Shown one piece after another: positions 17,242-26,653 of a DNA stretch of 64,000 nt (positions are counted from its first letter, which is position 1; every line of letters begins with the position of its first letter). The stretch is from the NCBI GenBank assembly GCA_019752295.1, contig JAIEMK010000050.1:1-64000 (forward strand), given 5' to 3'. A model generated the notes under the pieces. The model did not search any database and had not been told where the DNA came from. It was given only the letters and a program-made list of their open reading frames with translations. The DNA comes from Chitinophagaceae bacterium (GTDB lineage: Bacteria > Bacteroidota > Bacteroidia > Chitinophagales > Chitinophagaceae). A program made the position numbers and the translations under genes.

Positions 17242-17625
17242 ATGATTCTTCCGATACTCGCAATTGCGCCATCCAAGCAAAGAGGCAGGGGCGTTTTTGC
17301 AACAGAACCTATTGAAGCTCACACCATTCTTGAGATATCTCCGGTACTGGTTTTATCGATGAAAGACCGGAAAAAAGCAGAGGAGACCCTCTTGTACAAT
17401 TATATTTTTGAATGGGGTGAGGGACATGAATTGGGCGCACTAGGCATGGGATACATCTCTATATACAACCATTCCTATCAATCCAATTGCAGGTATGATA
17501 TGGATTTTGAAAATGAATTAATGACCATCACGGCGATACACGATATTGCCGCCGGAGAGGAATTGTTTATTAATTATAATGCTGAACCCGATGATGAATC
17601 ACCCATCTGGTTCGATGCACAATAA
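17242..17625 (+). CDS. SET domain protein
   Basis: A 127-residue protein almost entirely made of a SET domain. SKQRGRGVFATEPIEAHTILE is the N-terminal SET-I-like segment, YNHSYQSNC corresponds to the NHS motif that binds S-adenosylmethionine, and GEELFINYNAEPDDE gives the conserved Tyr. Such proteins methylate protein lysines; bacterial targets are mostly unknown. I prefer the start at 17242, which begins MILPILAIAPSKQ, over 17185, since the longer start adds an unrelated hydrophobic stretch. It converges on the efflux operon. Confidence 0.8.
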   Translation: MILPILAIAPSKQRGRGVFATEPIEAHTILEISPVLVLSMKDRKKAEETLLYNYIFEWGEGHELGALGMGYISIYNHSYQSNCRYDMDFENELMTITAIHDIAAGEELFINYNAEPDDESPIWFDAQ

Positions 17626-17632
17626 ATGAATA

Positions 17633-18922
17633 CTACCAGTATTGGTATCCCATTAATTTAGCCAGCTCCAGTTTAGCAAGACAAAGCTGATACTGATATT
17701 GCAATTTACTCAGCTCAGCTCTTTGCACATTGGTGCTTGCATTGGTTAATTCCAGATTGGTGCCAACCCCATTTTTAAAACGGATAGCAGCCAGATTCTG
17801 TGCGTATTTCGCCTGATCGATCTGTGCTTGCGTATTTCCAATGCGTTCGATATTTGTTTGTATATCGGTTGTTGCCTGTGCAATATCTTTTTTGTAATTC
17901 GCATTCAAAGATTCTAGTGCCAATTGTTGTTGTTGTATCAGGTGTTCCTGCAATTTAATTTGCTGTTTGTTTCGGCCTCCCGTATATAAAGGAATATTTA
18001 AACTAATGCCTGCTAATCCGTTAAATTGAAAATTATAGATATCGGGTAGGTAGCCGTTTTTAAAACCCAGACCACCATTCATATTGATGGTGGGTTTATC
18101 GCGCAACTTTGTAATGGCCACATCGCCCGCAGCCTGATTGATCTTGTCTTTTGCAATTTTAAAATCAAGGTTATTGTGTACCGACGAATCAAGTGCAATT
18201 TGATTGCTGATAGCGGAGAGTGTAAAATCAAAACTGTTACCGGCTGTGATGATTGTGCCCGTAGTATAATTCAACAAATTCAATTGCTTCTGCAAACTAT
18301 TTTTCAAATCGCTTTTCCGGTTTTCCTCATTGTCGATAGTTGCCTGTATATTCAAAAGATCGATCTTAAGTGCTTCTCCATCTTTTAATTTTGCCTGAAC
18401 CACTTTTTTATTTTCGTCCAAAAAGTTGAGTACACTATCCTGAATGCTGATGGCTTTTTGTAAATAAACCATATTGTAATAAATGATGGAAACCTGATTG
18501 GCTAATTGCGATTTGATGAGTTCAATATTATCTTTGGCAAACTGCAGATCGATCTTAGACCGCTCCACATTTGCTTTTTGTCTTCCGAAATCTACCAATG
18601 TATAGTTGGCATTTACCGACGTGTTATAGTTATGATTTGGAATAAATTTAAATGATTCGGTTGCTCCTGGAAAAGAGGCTTTCGATACCGGTGCCATATA
18701 CAAATAACCCGCTTGGGCTTCTACGTTGGGGTTCTTTGCTAATTCAGTTAATACAATTTTATCTTCTGCAGTAATCACTGTATTTTCTGCTTCCTTTAGT
18801 TTTGGAAAATAACCAAATGATTGGTTGATCAGTTTTTTAAGATCGCTATTCACTTGTACCTGTGCATTACTGTGAGCACTAATACCTGCGATTGCCAGTA
18901 TAAAGAGGAATATTTTTTTCAT
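17633..18922 (-). CDS. TolC-family outer-membrane efflux protein
   Basis: A 429-residue outer-membrane channel with signal peptide MKKIFLFILAIAGISAHSNA. Long amphipathic helices rich in Gln, Asn and Leu repeat in two halves, as in the TolC trimeric barrel-tunnel (e.g. ESLNANYKKDIAQATTDIQ near residue 340). It is the last gene of the tetR-emrA-emrB-tolC run, 29 bases downstream of the MFS gene. It would form the outer exit duct for the pump. Confidence 0.9.
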   Translation of the reverse strand: MKKIFLFILAIAGISAHSNAQVQVNSDLKKLINQSFGYFPKLKEAENTVITAEDKIVLTELAKNPNVEAQAGYLYMAPVSKASFPGATESFKFIPNHNYNTSVNANYTLVDFGRQKANVERSKIDLQFAKDNIELIKSQLANQVSIIYYNMVYLQKAISIQDSVLNFLDENKKVVQAKLKDGEALKIDLLNIQATIDNEENRKSDLKNSLQKQLNLLNYTTGTIITAGNSFDFTLSAISNQIALDSSVHNNLDFKIAKDKINQAAGDVAITKLRDKPTINMNGGLGFKNGYLPDIYNFQFNGLAGISLNIPLYTGGRNKQQIKLQEHLIQQQQLALESLNANYKKDIAQATTDIQTNIERIGNTQAQIDQAKYAQNLAAIRFKNGVGTNLELTNASTNVQRAELSKLQYQYQLCLAKLELAKLMGYQYW

Positions 18923-18951
18923 TTGTTTTTATTTGTTCTTAAAACTATTTT

Positions 18952-20526
18952 TTAATGGGCTTCTGAAGCCGCTTTCATCGATAGGGCTAATTCTGCTGCC
19001 GTTTTTTTCTTCACACGCAATAAAATAATCAATGGAATTACTACCAAAAAGAAAACGCCGATTAAACGAAAGGTATCAAGGTAAGCCAGGTAGTAAGACT
19101 GCCGTTCTACTTGTGCATTAATGATTGTTAAGGCTTTGGTATTGGCTGTGCTGGCTATTTCGCCTGTTTTATTAATAATGGTTTGTGCAATATTGCCTGC
19201 CGTGGCAGCCCCATTCTGCATATTGCTTACCAGATCTGTACGGTGCTGAAAGTATTGACGAGCGATATAATTATTTGCTACCGCAATACCAAATGCACCT
19301 CCTAATTGCCTTACCATATTGTTGAGTCCAATTCCTGTGGCGTAGTCTTTTTGTTGCAATCCAGCTACAGCCTGATTGATCAAAGGAAGCTGACTGGTGG
19401 CGATACCTAATGCCCTGATCACAAATAGCCAGAACAGATCGCCCCTGCCGATATCGAGACTCACTTTCGAATTCAAATATGCGTATAGGGCAAACATCGA
19501 AAATCCGAAAGCAATAAATGGGAGCGGAGGTACTCCCTTACTCAGGGCAATACCCATGACGGGCATTACAATTACCCCTATCAATGTGGGCGCTAATAAT
19601 GCCAAGCCTGTTTCGTAAGGTGTAAACCCTAAAACCCTTTGTGCTAAAACAGGATAAACAAATACCGAAGTAAATAATCCAAACCCTGCCACGAAAGTAA
19701 AGATGGTTGTAACACTCAGGTTGCGGTTCGATAAGAGTCGAATATTTACCGCAGGTTGCTTTACTTTTAATTCCTGCCATACAAATAATCCTAAACTGAT
19801 TGCCGCAACCATCGAACAAACCCTGATCGATTCACTGCTAAACCAGTCTTCTGTTTCTCCACGTTCTAATACATATTGTAAACAACTAATGCCTGCCATC
19901 AATAGGCCAATACCAACATAATCGATTTTGATTTTGTGTTTATTTTCGCCTTCTCCTTCTTTCTTATCAATAAAAATAAATGATAGTGTGGTTGCAATGA
20001 TGCCTATCGGAATATTTACCAAGAAGATCAATGGCCAACTAAAATGCTCCATCAAATACCCTCCCAGAGTTGGTCCCAGAGTGGGTCCGAGTACAATACC
20101 CATCCCAAATAATCCTGCCGCTTTACCCCGGTCTTTTGGTGCAAAAGCATCAAACAAAATTGCCTGCGAGGTCGACAATAATGCGCCGCCTCCGATACCC
20201 TGAATAAAACGCCAGACAATGATCTCAACAAGACTAGTTGATTGGCCACACATATAAGAAGCCAGTGTAAAAATGATCATCGAAACAATATAATAGTTTT
20301 TCCTTCCGAAGTATTCGGCAAGAAAACCAGTTAGTGGAATGATGATCACATTTGCAATTGCATAGGAAGTAATTACCCAACTTATGTCTTCGATGTTCAC
20401 GCCCAAGCTACCACTCATATCGTTTAATGCCACATTGATAATGGATGTGTCTACTAGTTCCATTACCGCAGCAGAGATCGTGGTGATTACAATAATGGCT
20501 TGTGCGAATCCTTTTGGAGTTGCCAT
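18952..20526 (-). CDS. DHA2-family MFS efflux pump (EmrB/QacA-type)
   Basis: A 524-residue protein with about 14 membrane segments, as expected for drug:H+ antiporters of the DHA2 group. The first helix carries MELVDTSIINVALNDM, the family's motif D1, and RFIQGIGGGALLS fits motif B. GPTLGPTLGGYL matches motif C of antiporters. With the periplasmic adaptor and TolC-type genes beside it, it should form a tripartite pump expelling hydrophobic compounds; the substrate cannot be read. Confidence 0.92.
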   Translation of the reverse strand: MATPKGFAQAIIVITTISAAVMELVDTSIINVALNDMSGSLGVNIEDISWVITSYAIANVIIIPLTGFLAEYFGRKNYYIVSMIIFTLASYMCGQSTSLVEIIVWRFIQGIGGGALLSTSQAILFDAFAPKDRGKAAGLFGMGIVLGPTLGPTLGGYLMEHFSWPLIFLVNIPIGIIATTLSFIFIDKKEGEGENKHKIKIDYVGIGLLMAGISCLQYVLERGETEDWFSSESIRVCSMVAAISLGLFVWQELKVKQPAVNIRLLSNRNLSVTTIFTFVAGFGLFTSVFVYPVLAQRVLGFTPYETGLALLAPTLIGVIVMPVMGIALSKGVPPLPFIAFGFSMFALYAYLNSKVSLDIGRGDLFWLFVIRALGIATSQLPLINQAVAGLQQKDYATGIGLNNMVRQLGGAFGIAVANNYIARQYFQHRTDLVSNMQNGAATAGNIAQTIINKTGEIASTANTKALTIINAQVERQSYYLAYLDTFRLIGVFFLVVIPLIILLRVKKKTAAELALSMKAASEAH

Positions 20527-20532
20527 GACCGC

Positions 20533-21576
20533 TTATTTATTATTAGCTACTACGTAAATGCTTAAGCCTGCGCGTAAAATGTGTTTGTACTGAGCAGCAT
20601 CGTCGATCCAAATTTTTACCGGAACACGCTGTGTAACTTTTACAAAATTTCCGCTTGCATTATCAGGTGGTAACAAAGCGAACTTTGCGCCGGTAGCTTC
20701 ACTTAAACTTGCAACGGTTCCCGATAATTTTAAATCGGGATAAGCGTCTAAAGTCAGCGTTACTTTTTTACCGGTGGTTAATGCATAGAGTTGACTCTCT
20801 TTGAAATTTCCGACTACCCAATATAAACTGTCGTTTACGATCGAGAACATTGGTGTACCGGCCTGTACAAACTGCCCTTCACTAATTGTTTTCTTTCCAA
20901 TTTTACCGCCTTGGGGTGCGTAGATTTTGGTATAAGAAATTTTCAGTTTTTGCTGATTAATGCGTGATTGTTTTACAGCCATCGTTGCTTCGGCTTTTTT
21001 TACATTGGCTTCGAGCACTGCAATTCTGCTCTGTGCAGAACTCAAATCGGTTTTGCTGTTATCGTACAATTTAGCAGCGCTTTCTGCAACGAATTTGGTA
21101 TCGTCGAGTTGCTTTTTGGTAATCGCCTCGCTTTTATACAGGTTCTGATCGCGGGTCAGATCGTCCAATGCTTTTTGTTTGCGTAAAGCGCTGATATCAA
21201 TATTGCCCTTGTTTACATTTAAAGAAACAAGCGCATTATTCAAACTTGCTTTTGCATTTACAATATCTACGTCGGCCTGCGCAAAGTCGGCTTCCATTTC
21301 TTGCAGTTGTTGTTGCAATTCAGCATCATCCAACTCAACCAATAAATCTCCTGCTTTTACACTATCATAATCCTTTACTGCAATGGTTTTTACATATCCA
21401 GCAACCCTTGGTAATACCGGTGTTATTTGAGTTTCAATCTGAGCGTTATCGGTTGTTTCGTGCGTCATTGCAAATTTGATCTTCTGATAGCCGAAATAAC
21501 CACCAATCAATAATACTCCGCCAACAACGATAAACCGGATTAGGGAGCTCTTCTTTTTTTCAGTTACTTGTTCCAT
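20533..21576 (-). CDS. HlyD/EmrA-family membrane fusion protein
   Basis: A 347-residue adaptor. A membrane helix lies at about 14-32 (RFIVVGGVLLIGGYFGYQ). A biotinyl-lipoyl-like half-motif (VLPRVAGYVKTIAVKDYDSV) precedes a long coiled coil (about 90-220) with the second half-motif after it (KISYTKIYAPQGGKIGKKT). It bridges the MFS pump and the TolC channel. Its start overlaps the stop of the TetR gene by one base, and it is 6 bases from the pump gene, so the operon is tightly coupled. Confidence 0.92.
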   Translation of the reverse strand: MEQVTEKKKSSLIRFIVVGGVLLIGGYFGYQKIKFAMTHETTDNAQIETQITPVLPRVAGYVKTIAVKDYDSVKAGDLLVELDDAELQQQLQEMEADFAQADVDIVNAKASLNNALVSLNVNKGNIDISALRKQKALDDLTRDQNLYKSEAITKKQLDDTKFVAESAAKLYDNSKTDLSSAQSRIAVLEANVKKAEATMAVKQSRINQQKLKISYTKIYAPQGGKIGKKTISEGQFVQAGTPMFSIVNDSLYWVVGNFKESQLYALTTGKKVTLTLDAYPDLKLSGTVASLSEATGAKFALLPPDNASGNFVKVTQRVPVKIWIDDAAQYKHILRAGLSIYVVANNK

Positions 21577-22217
21577 TATTTTGTTTTTTGTAATTCAGTA
21601 TGCGTTAATAAATGGTCTTGAACCATTTGTTTAATATGATTTAATAATCGTTTTTTGAGTTGGGGGTCTGCATAAGGATTGAAATCTTTTTCCTTTTCCA
21701 TCAGCATATTGCACATAGTTCTGGAAACCATTATTTGATTAATAGTTCCAATCACAGAAGCAAAGAGCAACTGAGGATCTACTTTTTTGAATACTTTTTT
21801 TCGGATTCCTTTTTCGATAATCGCCACTACGTCTTCTGTATTTTTTACAAAAAGGTTAATTACATTTTGGTGCAATGTTACTCTCTGCGATACCAGCAAT
21901 TCTTGTTGCAATACCCTGTGAAGACCGGGTTGCGACAGGAAGCGGGTTACATAACCTTCGATGATCAGGTTAATTTTTTCGATTTCTGAGAGTGATTTAT
22001 CATTGTGGATGGCTTCTATTTTTTCGCGCATGAACCTGGCTTTATTTTCCAATAATGCTTCGAATAGTTTTTCCTTGCTGCCGAAATAATAATTGATCAT
22101 CGCAATGTTTACGTCTGCTCGGTTGGCAAGTTCGCGTATGGAAGTACCTTCAAAACCTTTTTCTGCAAAGAGCTCCATCGCTACATTCATAATATGTTCT
22201 TTCTTGTCGATACTCAT
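21576..22217 (-). CDS. TetR-family repressor of the efflux operon
   Basis: A 213-residue regulator. The N-terminal helix-turn-helix is clear: KKEHIMNVAMELFAEKGFEG, then TSIRELANRADVNIAMINYY and FGSKEKLFEALL. The C-terminal ligand domain is not recognisable. I place the start at 22217 (MSIDKKEHIM); the longer start would run through the likely operator. As the first gene of the pump operon with a repeated dyad just upstream, it most probably represses its own transcription until a pump substrate binds. Confidence 0.9.
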   Translation of the reverse strand: MSIDKKEHIMNVAMELFAEKGFEGTSIRELANRADVNIAMINYYFGSKEKLFEALLENKARFMREKIEAIHNDKSLSEIEKINLIIEGYVTRFLSQPGLHRVLQQELLVSQRVTLHQNVINLFVKNTEDVVAIIEKGIRKKVFKKVDPQLLFASVIGTINQIMVSRTMCNMLMEKEKDFNPYADPQLKKRLLNHIKQMVQDHLLTHTELQKTK

Positions 22218-22242
22218 GTTGGAGGGGGTTTGAAATGCGAAG

Positions 22243-22280
22243 ATTAAACAAATGTTTGAATTAAACAAACGTTTAATTTA
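22243..22280. promoter_or_regulatory. Candidate TetR operators
   Basis: The near-identical units TTAAACAAATGTTTGAA and TTAAACAAACGTTTAAT follow each other 26-43 bases ahead of the repressor start at 22217. Each has AAAC/GTTT arms forming a partial dyad. Position before an autoregulated TetR operon supports an operator role. Confidence 0.55.
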
Positions 22281-22348
22281 ATTTTAAGCAAAGAAATTAA
22301 TATTAGATTAACATCCCTGTTTTAACTTTCGGTTAAATCTTAAAGAAC

Positions 22349-23701
22349 TTGAGCTCAAAAGCATTTCATTCAAGCGCATTCGGAGCCGATTTTTTGTGGG
22401 GAGTAGCCATATCCGCTGCACAGAACGAAGGTGCACACCTCGCAGATGGGCGTGGGTTATCGATCTGGGATGTATTTGCCCGGCGTCAGGGAAAAATTAA
22501 AGGCAATGCCAAGCCCAGTCCTTCCTGCGATTTTTATTATCGGTATAAAGACGATCTCTTACTGGCAAAAGCACTCGGCTTTAAAGTATTTCGCTTTTCT
22601 ATTTCCTGGAGTAGAATTCTTCCGGAAGGAATTGGTCGCATCAACAAAGACGGCATCGCATTTTACCACAAAGTAATTGATGAGTGTTTGTTATTGGGAT
22701 TGATACCCTATGTTACTTTGTACCATTGGGATCTTCCTCAGGAGCTACAAAAAAATGGTGGATGGACCAGCCACCAAATGTTGAAATGGTTTAGTCGTTT
22801 TGTTCAGGTATGTACCAATGCTTATGGCGACAAAGTAAAAGACTGGATTGTTTTAAATGAGCCAATGGGATTTACTTCACTGGGTTATGGGCTTGGTCAG
22901 CATGCACCAGGTAAGGTTTCTGTGACTAGTTTTTTTGATGCAGCGCACAATGCCATGATCTGCCAGGCCGAAGGTGGAAGAATTGTTAGAGCCAATGTTT
23001 CTAAAGCGCATATCGGAAACGCCTTTTCTTGCAGCGAAGTGTTGCCCTATTCACAAAAACCGGAAGATAAACTGGCTGCCCGTAAAATGGATATATTGTT
23101 GAACCGACTTTTTATTGAACCGGCATTGGGCCGCGGGTATCCGCAGGACGTAGAATTTCCTTTATTGGAAAAGATGCATTTGCATAATAAAGCGTGGCGG
23201 TATACAGAGCAGATGCACTTTAATTTTGATTTTATTGGCTTGCAAAACTATTTTGCATTAACTGTAAAACACAATCCACTCATTCCCTATATACAAGCTT
23301 CGGAAGTAAAAGCAACTACCAGAAAAGTTCCTTATACTGCACTGGGATGGGAAATTAATGCAGACAGTTTTTACAGGATGATCAAAAGATTTTGGTTATA
23401 TGGTTCCGTAAAAGAAATTATGATTACAGAAGGAGGGGCATGTTATAAAGATCAATTGATCAACGGACAGGTAAACGATATAGAAAGGATCGCTTATTTT
23501 CAACTGTACCTTGAAGCACTTTTGAAAGCTAAAAAAGAAGGGATTAATATTAACGGCTACCTTGCCTGGACTCTGACAGATAATTTTGAATGGGCTTTCG
23601 GTTTCGATGCCAGATTCGGATTGGTGCATGTTGATTTTAATACCCAATTACGCACCATCAAAAATTCGGGCTACTGGTTCCGCGATTTTTTAAATAAATG
23701 A
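22349..23701 (+). CDS. GH1-family beta-glucosidase
   Basis: A 450-residue cytoplasmic glycosidase of clan GH-A. Motifs in order: FGADFLWGVAISAAQNEGA, TLYHWDLPQELQ, the acid/base glutamate in VLNEPMGF, the nucleophile in MITEGGACY, and AWTLTDNFEWAFGFDARFGL. Family members cleave beta-glucosides and related sugars. The motif ITEGG replaces the commoner ITENG. The start is TTG at 22349: an in-frame stop lies a few codons upstream and no ATG is available near the conserved N-terminus. It diverges from the efflux operon. Confidence 0.92.
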   Translation: MSSKAFHSSAFGADFLWGVAISAAQNEGAHLADGRGLSIWDVFARRQGKIKGNAKPSPSCDFYYRYKDDLLLAKALGFKVFRFSISWSRILPEGIGRINKDGIAFYHKVIDECLLLGLIPYVTLYHWDLPQELQKNGGWTSHQMLKWFSRFVQVCTNAYGDKVKDWIVLNEPMGFTSLGYGLGQHAPGKVSVTSFFDAAHNAMICQAEGGRIVRANVSKAHIGNAFSCSEVLPYSQKPEDKLAARKMDILLNRLFIEPALGRGYPQDVEFPLLEKMHLHNKAWRYTEQMHFNFDFIGLQNYFALTVKHNPLIPYIQASEVKATTRKVPYTALGWEINADSFYRMIKRFWLYGSVKEIMITEGGACYKDQLINGQVNDIERIAYFQLYLEALLKAKKEGININGYLAWTLTDNFEWAFGFDARFGLVHVDFNTQLRTIKNSGYWFRDFLNK

Positions 23702-23816
23702 TAAGCACTACGCTGTAAAAATTACGAATACAAAAATAAAAGGCGCATCATTTAGATACACAAATTCGTTATATTTAGGTATTGAATTTTTTCAATAAAA
23801 CTTAACCCATACTTAG

Positions 23817-24215
23817 ATGAGTAATTCAACTGTACCACTTCCTTCCGTGTTAGTTGTGGAAGACGATGCATTCATTCAGGCAATCTTAAATCAAACACTC
23901 AGTGAGCACTTTAGCGTTACCATTTTTACCGATGGAATGGAGGGCTTAAACTATTTGCAAAGCGGTAATATTCCCGATATTATTTTATCTGATTTAAATA
24001 TTCCCGGTTTGAATGGAATGGAATTTTTGGAGCAGGTTAGAAACAGTGGTTTTTTTAGCTCGGTTCCTTTTATCATTCTTTCTGGTAAGGAAGATACTGA
24101 CACCCGTATCCGCTGCCTGGAAGCAGGGGCAGATGATTATTTAATCAAACCCTTTAATCCGAGAGAACTTGATGCAAGATTGAAAAATATTTTGAGGAGA
24201 ATGGGGAAAATCTAA
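23817..24215 (+). CDS. Single-domain response regulator (CheY-like receiver)
   Basis: A 132-residue protein comprising one receiver domain. The acidic pocket is Asp16-Asp17, the phosphoacceptor Asp59 in IILSDLNIPG, Ser89 and Lys111 in LIKPFNP. All key residues are present, so it should be phosphorylatable. There is no output domain. It lies 14 bases upstream of the receiver-like sugar transferase fusion, and the two are probably co-transcribed, which suggests that phosphorelay signalling controls exopolysaccharide priming. Confidence 0.9.
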   Translation: MSNSTVPLPSVLVVEDDAFIQAILNQTLSEHFSVTIFTDGMEGLNYLQSGNIPDIILSDLNIPGLNGMEFLEQVRNSGFFSSVPFIILSGKEDTDTRIRCLEAGADDYLIKPFNPRELDARLKNILRRMGKI

Positions 24216-24229
24216 CTAAACAATTTCTA

Positions 24230-25411
24230 ATGTCAGATCCAATTATTGCTATATTAAATGCAGACGAAGCTACCAAAGAACTTTTAGCGTCTTGTGATTT
24301 TAAAGGAGTTGCAGTAAAGCATTTTCAAAATGGATTAGACCTCAGTAACCAGTGGGAACAAAACGCTTTGAATGTAACAGCAATTATTTCTCAAACCGAG
24401 ATCATGGGTGCTTCTGGAGTATCGTTGATGGAGGCACTGCATAATAAAAAATTTCCGCGGGTACCCTTCTTTATCATTACACTCTACGCCAAAGAGAATA
24501 TGATGAAGTTTTCGTTGGATGCAGGTGTATCGGATGTGTTTGTTATTCCAATAAAGCCTAAGTCAATTGAAACCAGAGTGAATTTTATTATTGAGAGATG
24601 GGCTTCAATCGATACGAATCTTAAGCGGAAAGTTTATAAAACGTACAAAACCCCTTTTGCCAAAAGGTTATTCGATATTGTTTTTGCTGGATCTGTTTTA
24701 TTAGTGCTCTCGCCCATCTTATTATTGGTGATACTAGCCGTTCGATTGGAATCGAAGGGCCCTGTATTTTATTATTCGCTGCGGGTTGGAACAGGATACC
24801 GGATCTTCAAGTTTTTTAAATTTCGCTCTATGTATGTGAATGCCGACCAGCGCTTGAAAGACTTGAAGCACCTAAACCAATACAGCTCAGGAACCGGGGG
24901 CGCTGAAAAAGTGAAAGAAGATAATTCACCTGTACTTTGTGATGAGTGCATTTCTTTGGGATCGAAATGCAGGTTCCCTGTTTATGCCGATAATAATTCT
25001 TGGTGCGAGAAAAAATATTCTGTGTTTAAAAAAGCAACTGCAAATTCTGCATTTATTAAGATCAAAGATGATCCACGCGTTACAAAAGTGGGTAAAATTT
25101 TACGCAATACCAGTATCGATGAATTGCCTCAGTTAGTGAATGTGCTGATTGGCGATATGAGCATTGTTGGAAACAGACCACTGCCCTTATACGAAGCAGA
25201 AAAATTAACCACCGATAAATATGCGCTTCGCTTTGTGGCTCCTGCCGGCATTACAGGCTTGTGGCAGGTAGAAAAACGTGGAAAGGGAGAGATGTCGGAA
25301 GAAGAACGTTTGATGCTCGACAATAACTATGCGTTGAATCATTCCTTCCTCTACGATATTGGATTGATCTTAAAAACCATTCCTGCTTTATTTCAAAAAG
25401 AAAGCGTTTGA
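24230..25411 (+). CDS. Sugar transferase with N-terminal receiver-like domain and Cys-rich insert
   Basis: A 393-residue fusion. Residues 1-125 follow a receiver fold, but the phosphoacceptor position reads AIISQTEIMG with no Asp, though the conserved Lys-Pro (IPIKPKS) remains: a pseudo-receiver. Residues 141-393 are a polyprenyl-phosphate hexose-1-phosphate transferase: TPFAKRLFDIVFAG with a membrane helix at 151-172, then KFRSMYVNAD, SIDELPQLVNVLIGDMSIVG and APAGITGLWQVEKRGKG. Between them, residues ~225-265 add four cysteines (237, 240, 247, 259). Such enzymes load the first sugar onto undecaprenyl phosphate for exopolysaccharide. Confidence 0.9.
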   Translation: MSDPIIAILNADEATKELLASCDFKGVAVKHFQNGLDLSNQWEQNALNVTAIISQTEIMGASGVSLMEALHNKKFPRVPFFIITLYAKENMMKFSLDAGVSDVFVIPIKPKSIETRVNFIIERWASIDTNLKRKVYKTYKTPFAKRLFDIVFAGSVLLVLSPILLLVILAVRLESKGPVFYYSLRVGTGYRIFKFFKFRSMYVNADQRLKDLKHLNQYSSGTGGAEKVKEDNSPVLCDECISLGSKCRFPVYADNNSWCEKKYSVFKKATANSAFIKIKDDPRVTKVGKILRNTSIDELPQLVNVLIGDMSIVGNRPLPLYEAEKLTTDKYALRFVAPAGITGLWQVEKRGKGEMSEEERLMLDNNYALNHSFLYDIGLILKTIPALFQKESV

Positions 25412-25426
25412 TTTAAAAAATTACAT

Positions 25427-25459
25427 AAAAAAAGTGTTGGTGATTCCAACACTTTTTTT
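25427..25459. terminator. Bidirectional terminator
   Basis: AAAAAAAGTGTTGG, a 5-base loop and CCAACACTTTTTTT form a perfect 14-bp stem with A and T runs on both sides. It lies between the converging sugar transferase and lactonase genes and can serve both. Confidence 0.85.
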
Positions 25460-25471
25460 ATGGTATGCACC

Positions 25472-26593
25472 TTATTTTTTTGCCAGAAATTTTAAACAAA
25501 CCGGATTGGGAATGGAAATACTATTACCGGTGAACTTCAACAATCCACTGTTTCTATCTCTCTTAAATATTTCTACTGTGCTGGTTAACTGGTTGGCAAC
25601 TAATAAATAATTTCCTGTTGGATCGATGCTGAAATTCCTTGGACCCTCACCTCTGGTTGACTCGTAACCGATAGAGGTAAGCTTTCCGGAATTGCTATCG
25701 ATCCTGAAAATGGCGATATTGTTTTCCTTTCCACGATTGGATGCATATAAGAATCTTCCATCTGCAGAGATATGGATATCTGCACTTCCCGGATTGCCTG
25801 TGAAATCTGCAGGATGTGTAGCAATACGCTGAACAAATTTGGTTACTCCTTTTTGATAACTGTGCACAGAAACAGTACCGCTCAATTCTTCGATCACATA
25901 AACAAATCTTCCGTTTGGCGAAAAATCTAAATGACGCGGACCACTTCCGGGTGCACAATCAATCGTTTTTTGAGCAGCAGGGTGTAAAGGAGTTTTTGCA
26001 TATTGATCGAATTGATAGATATGTACTTTGTCCATACCGAGATCAGGAGTCAATAAAAAATTCTCATCAGGACTTAAAAACACAGAGTGTACATGCGCTT
26101 TTTCTTGTCTTTGCTCATTTACACTTTTGCCTTCATGAAGAATATGTTGGGTATAAGAAGTAAGCACACCATTGGGTTGTACTGGAAAACTGGCCAAACT
26201 TCCACCACTATAATTAGCAACAATAATCCATCTGGCATCTTTTGTAATAGAGATATGGCAGGGATCTTCTCCTTCGCTACGTTGTTGATTCAAAAAGCGA
26301 AGCTCGCCTTTTGATTTGTCGAAAGAATATGCGGTAACCATTCCACTTCCATTCTGATTTACTTCGTTAACTGTATATACATGGCGACCATCTGGTGCCA
26401 CTGCTAAAAATGAAGGGTTCTTTGCAGAGTCGGTATTACTCACCCATTCGGCTTTTCCAGTTTTCGAATTAAAATTGTACACATAAATACCCTTGCTTGA
26501 ACCATAAGTATATGTTCCTACAAACATGTAGAATTCCTGTGCAAATGATAGGGTACTGATAAGTAAAAAAACGAGTAGCAATCTAAAGCGCAT
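25472..26593 (-). CDS. Lactonase-family beta-propeller (6-phosphogluconolactonase YbhE/Pgl type)
   Basis: A 373-residue exported protein (signal MRFRLLLVFLLISTLSFA). Repeating blades of about 45 residues are visible, each with a 'D..G..LY..N' type motif, e.g. APDGRHVYTVNE, SPNGRFVYVIEEL, SADGRFLYASNR and DPTGNYLLVANQ. That is the seven-bladed propeller of the YbhE/Pgl family, which hydrolyses 6-phosphogluconolactone or related lactones. The presence of an export signal suggests a periplasmic sugar lactone as substrate rather than the cytosolic pentose phosphate reaction. Probably paired with the adjacent glycanase. Confidence 0.88.
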   Translation of the reverse strand: MRFRLLLVFLLISTLSFAQEFYMFVGTYTYGSSKGIYVYNFNSKTGKAEWVSNTDSAKNPSFLAVAPDGRHVYTVNEVNQNGSGMVTAYSFDKSKGELRFLNQQRSEGEDPCHISITKDARWIIVANYSGGSLASFPVQPNGVLTSYTQHILHEGKSVNEQRQEKAHVHSVFLSPDENFLLTPDLGMDKVHIYQFDQYAKTPLHPAAQKTIDCAPGSGPRHLDFSPNGRFVYVIEELSGTVSVHSYQKGVTKFVQRIATHPADFTGNPGSADIHISADGRFLYASNRGKENNIAIFRIDSNSGKLTSIGYESTRGEGPRNFSIDPTGNYLLVANQLTSTVEIFKRDRNSGLLKFTGNSISIPNPVCLKFLAKK

Positions 26594-26653
26594 GCGATTT
26601 TATTTTGAGGTTGAAATATAATTTGAAATTGAAAATTAAAAAAACAAGCAGAT

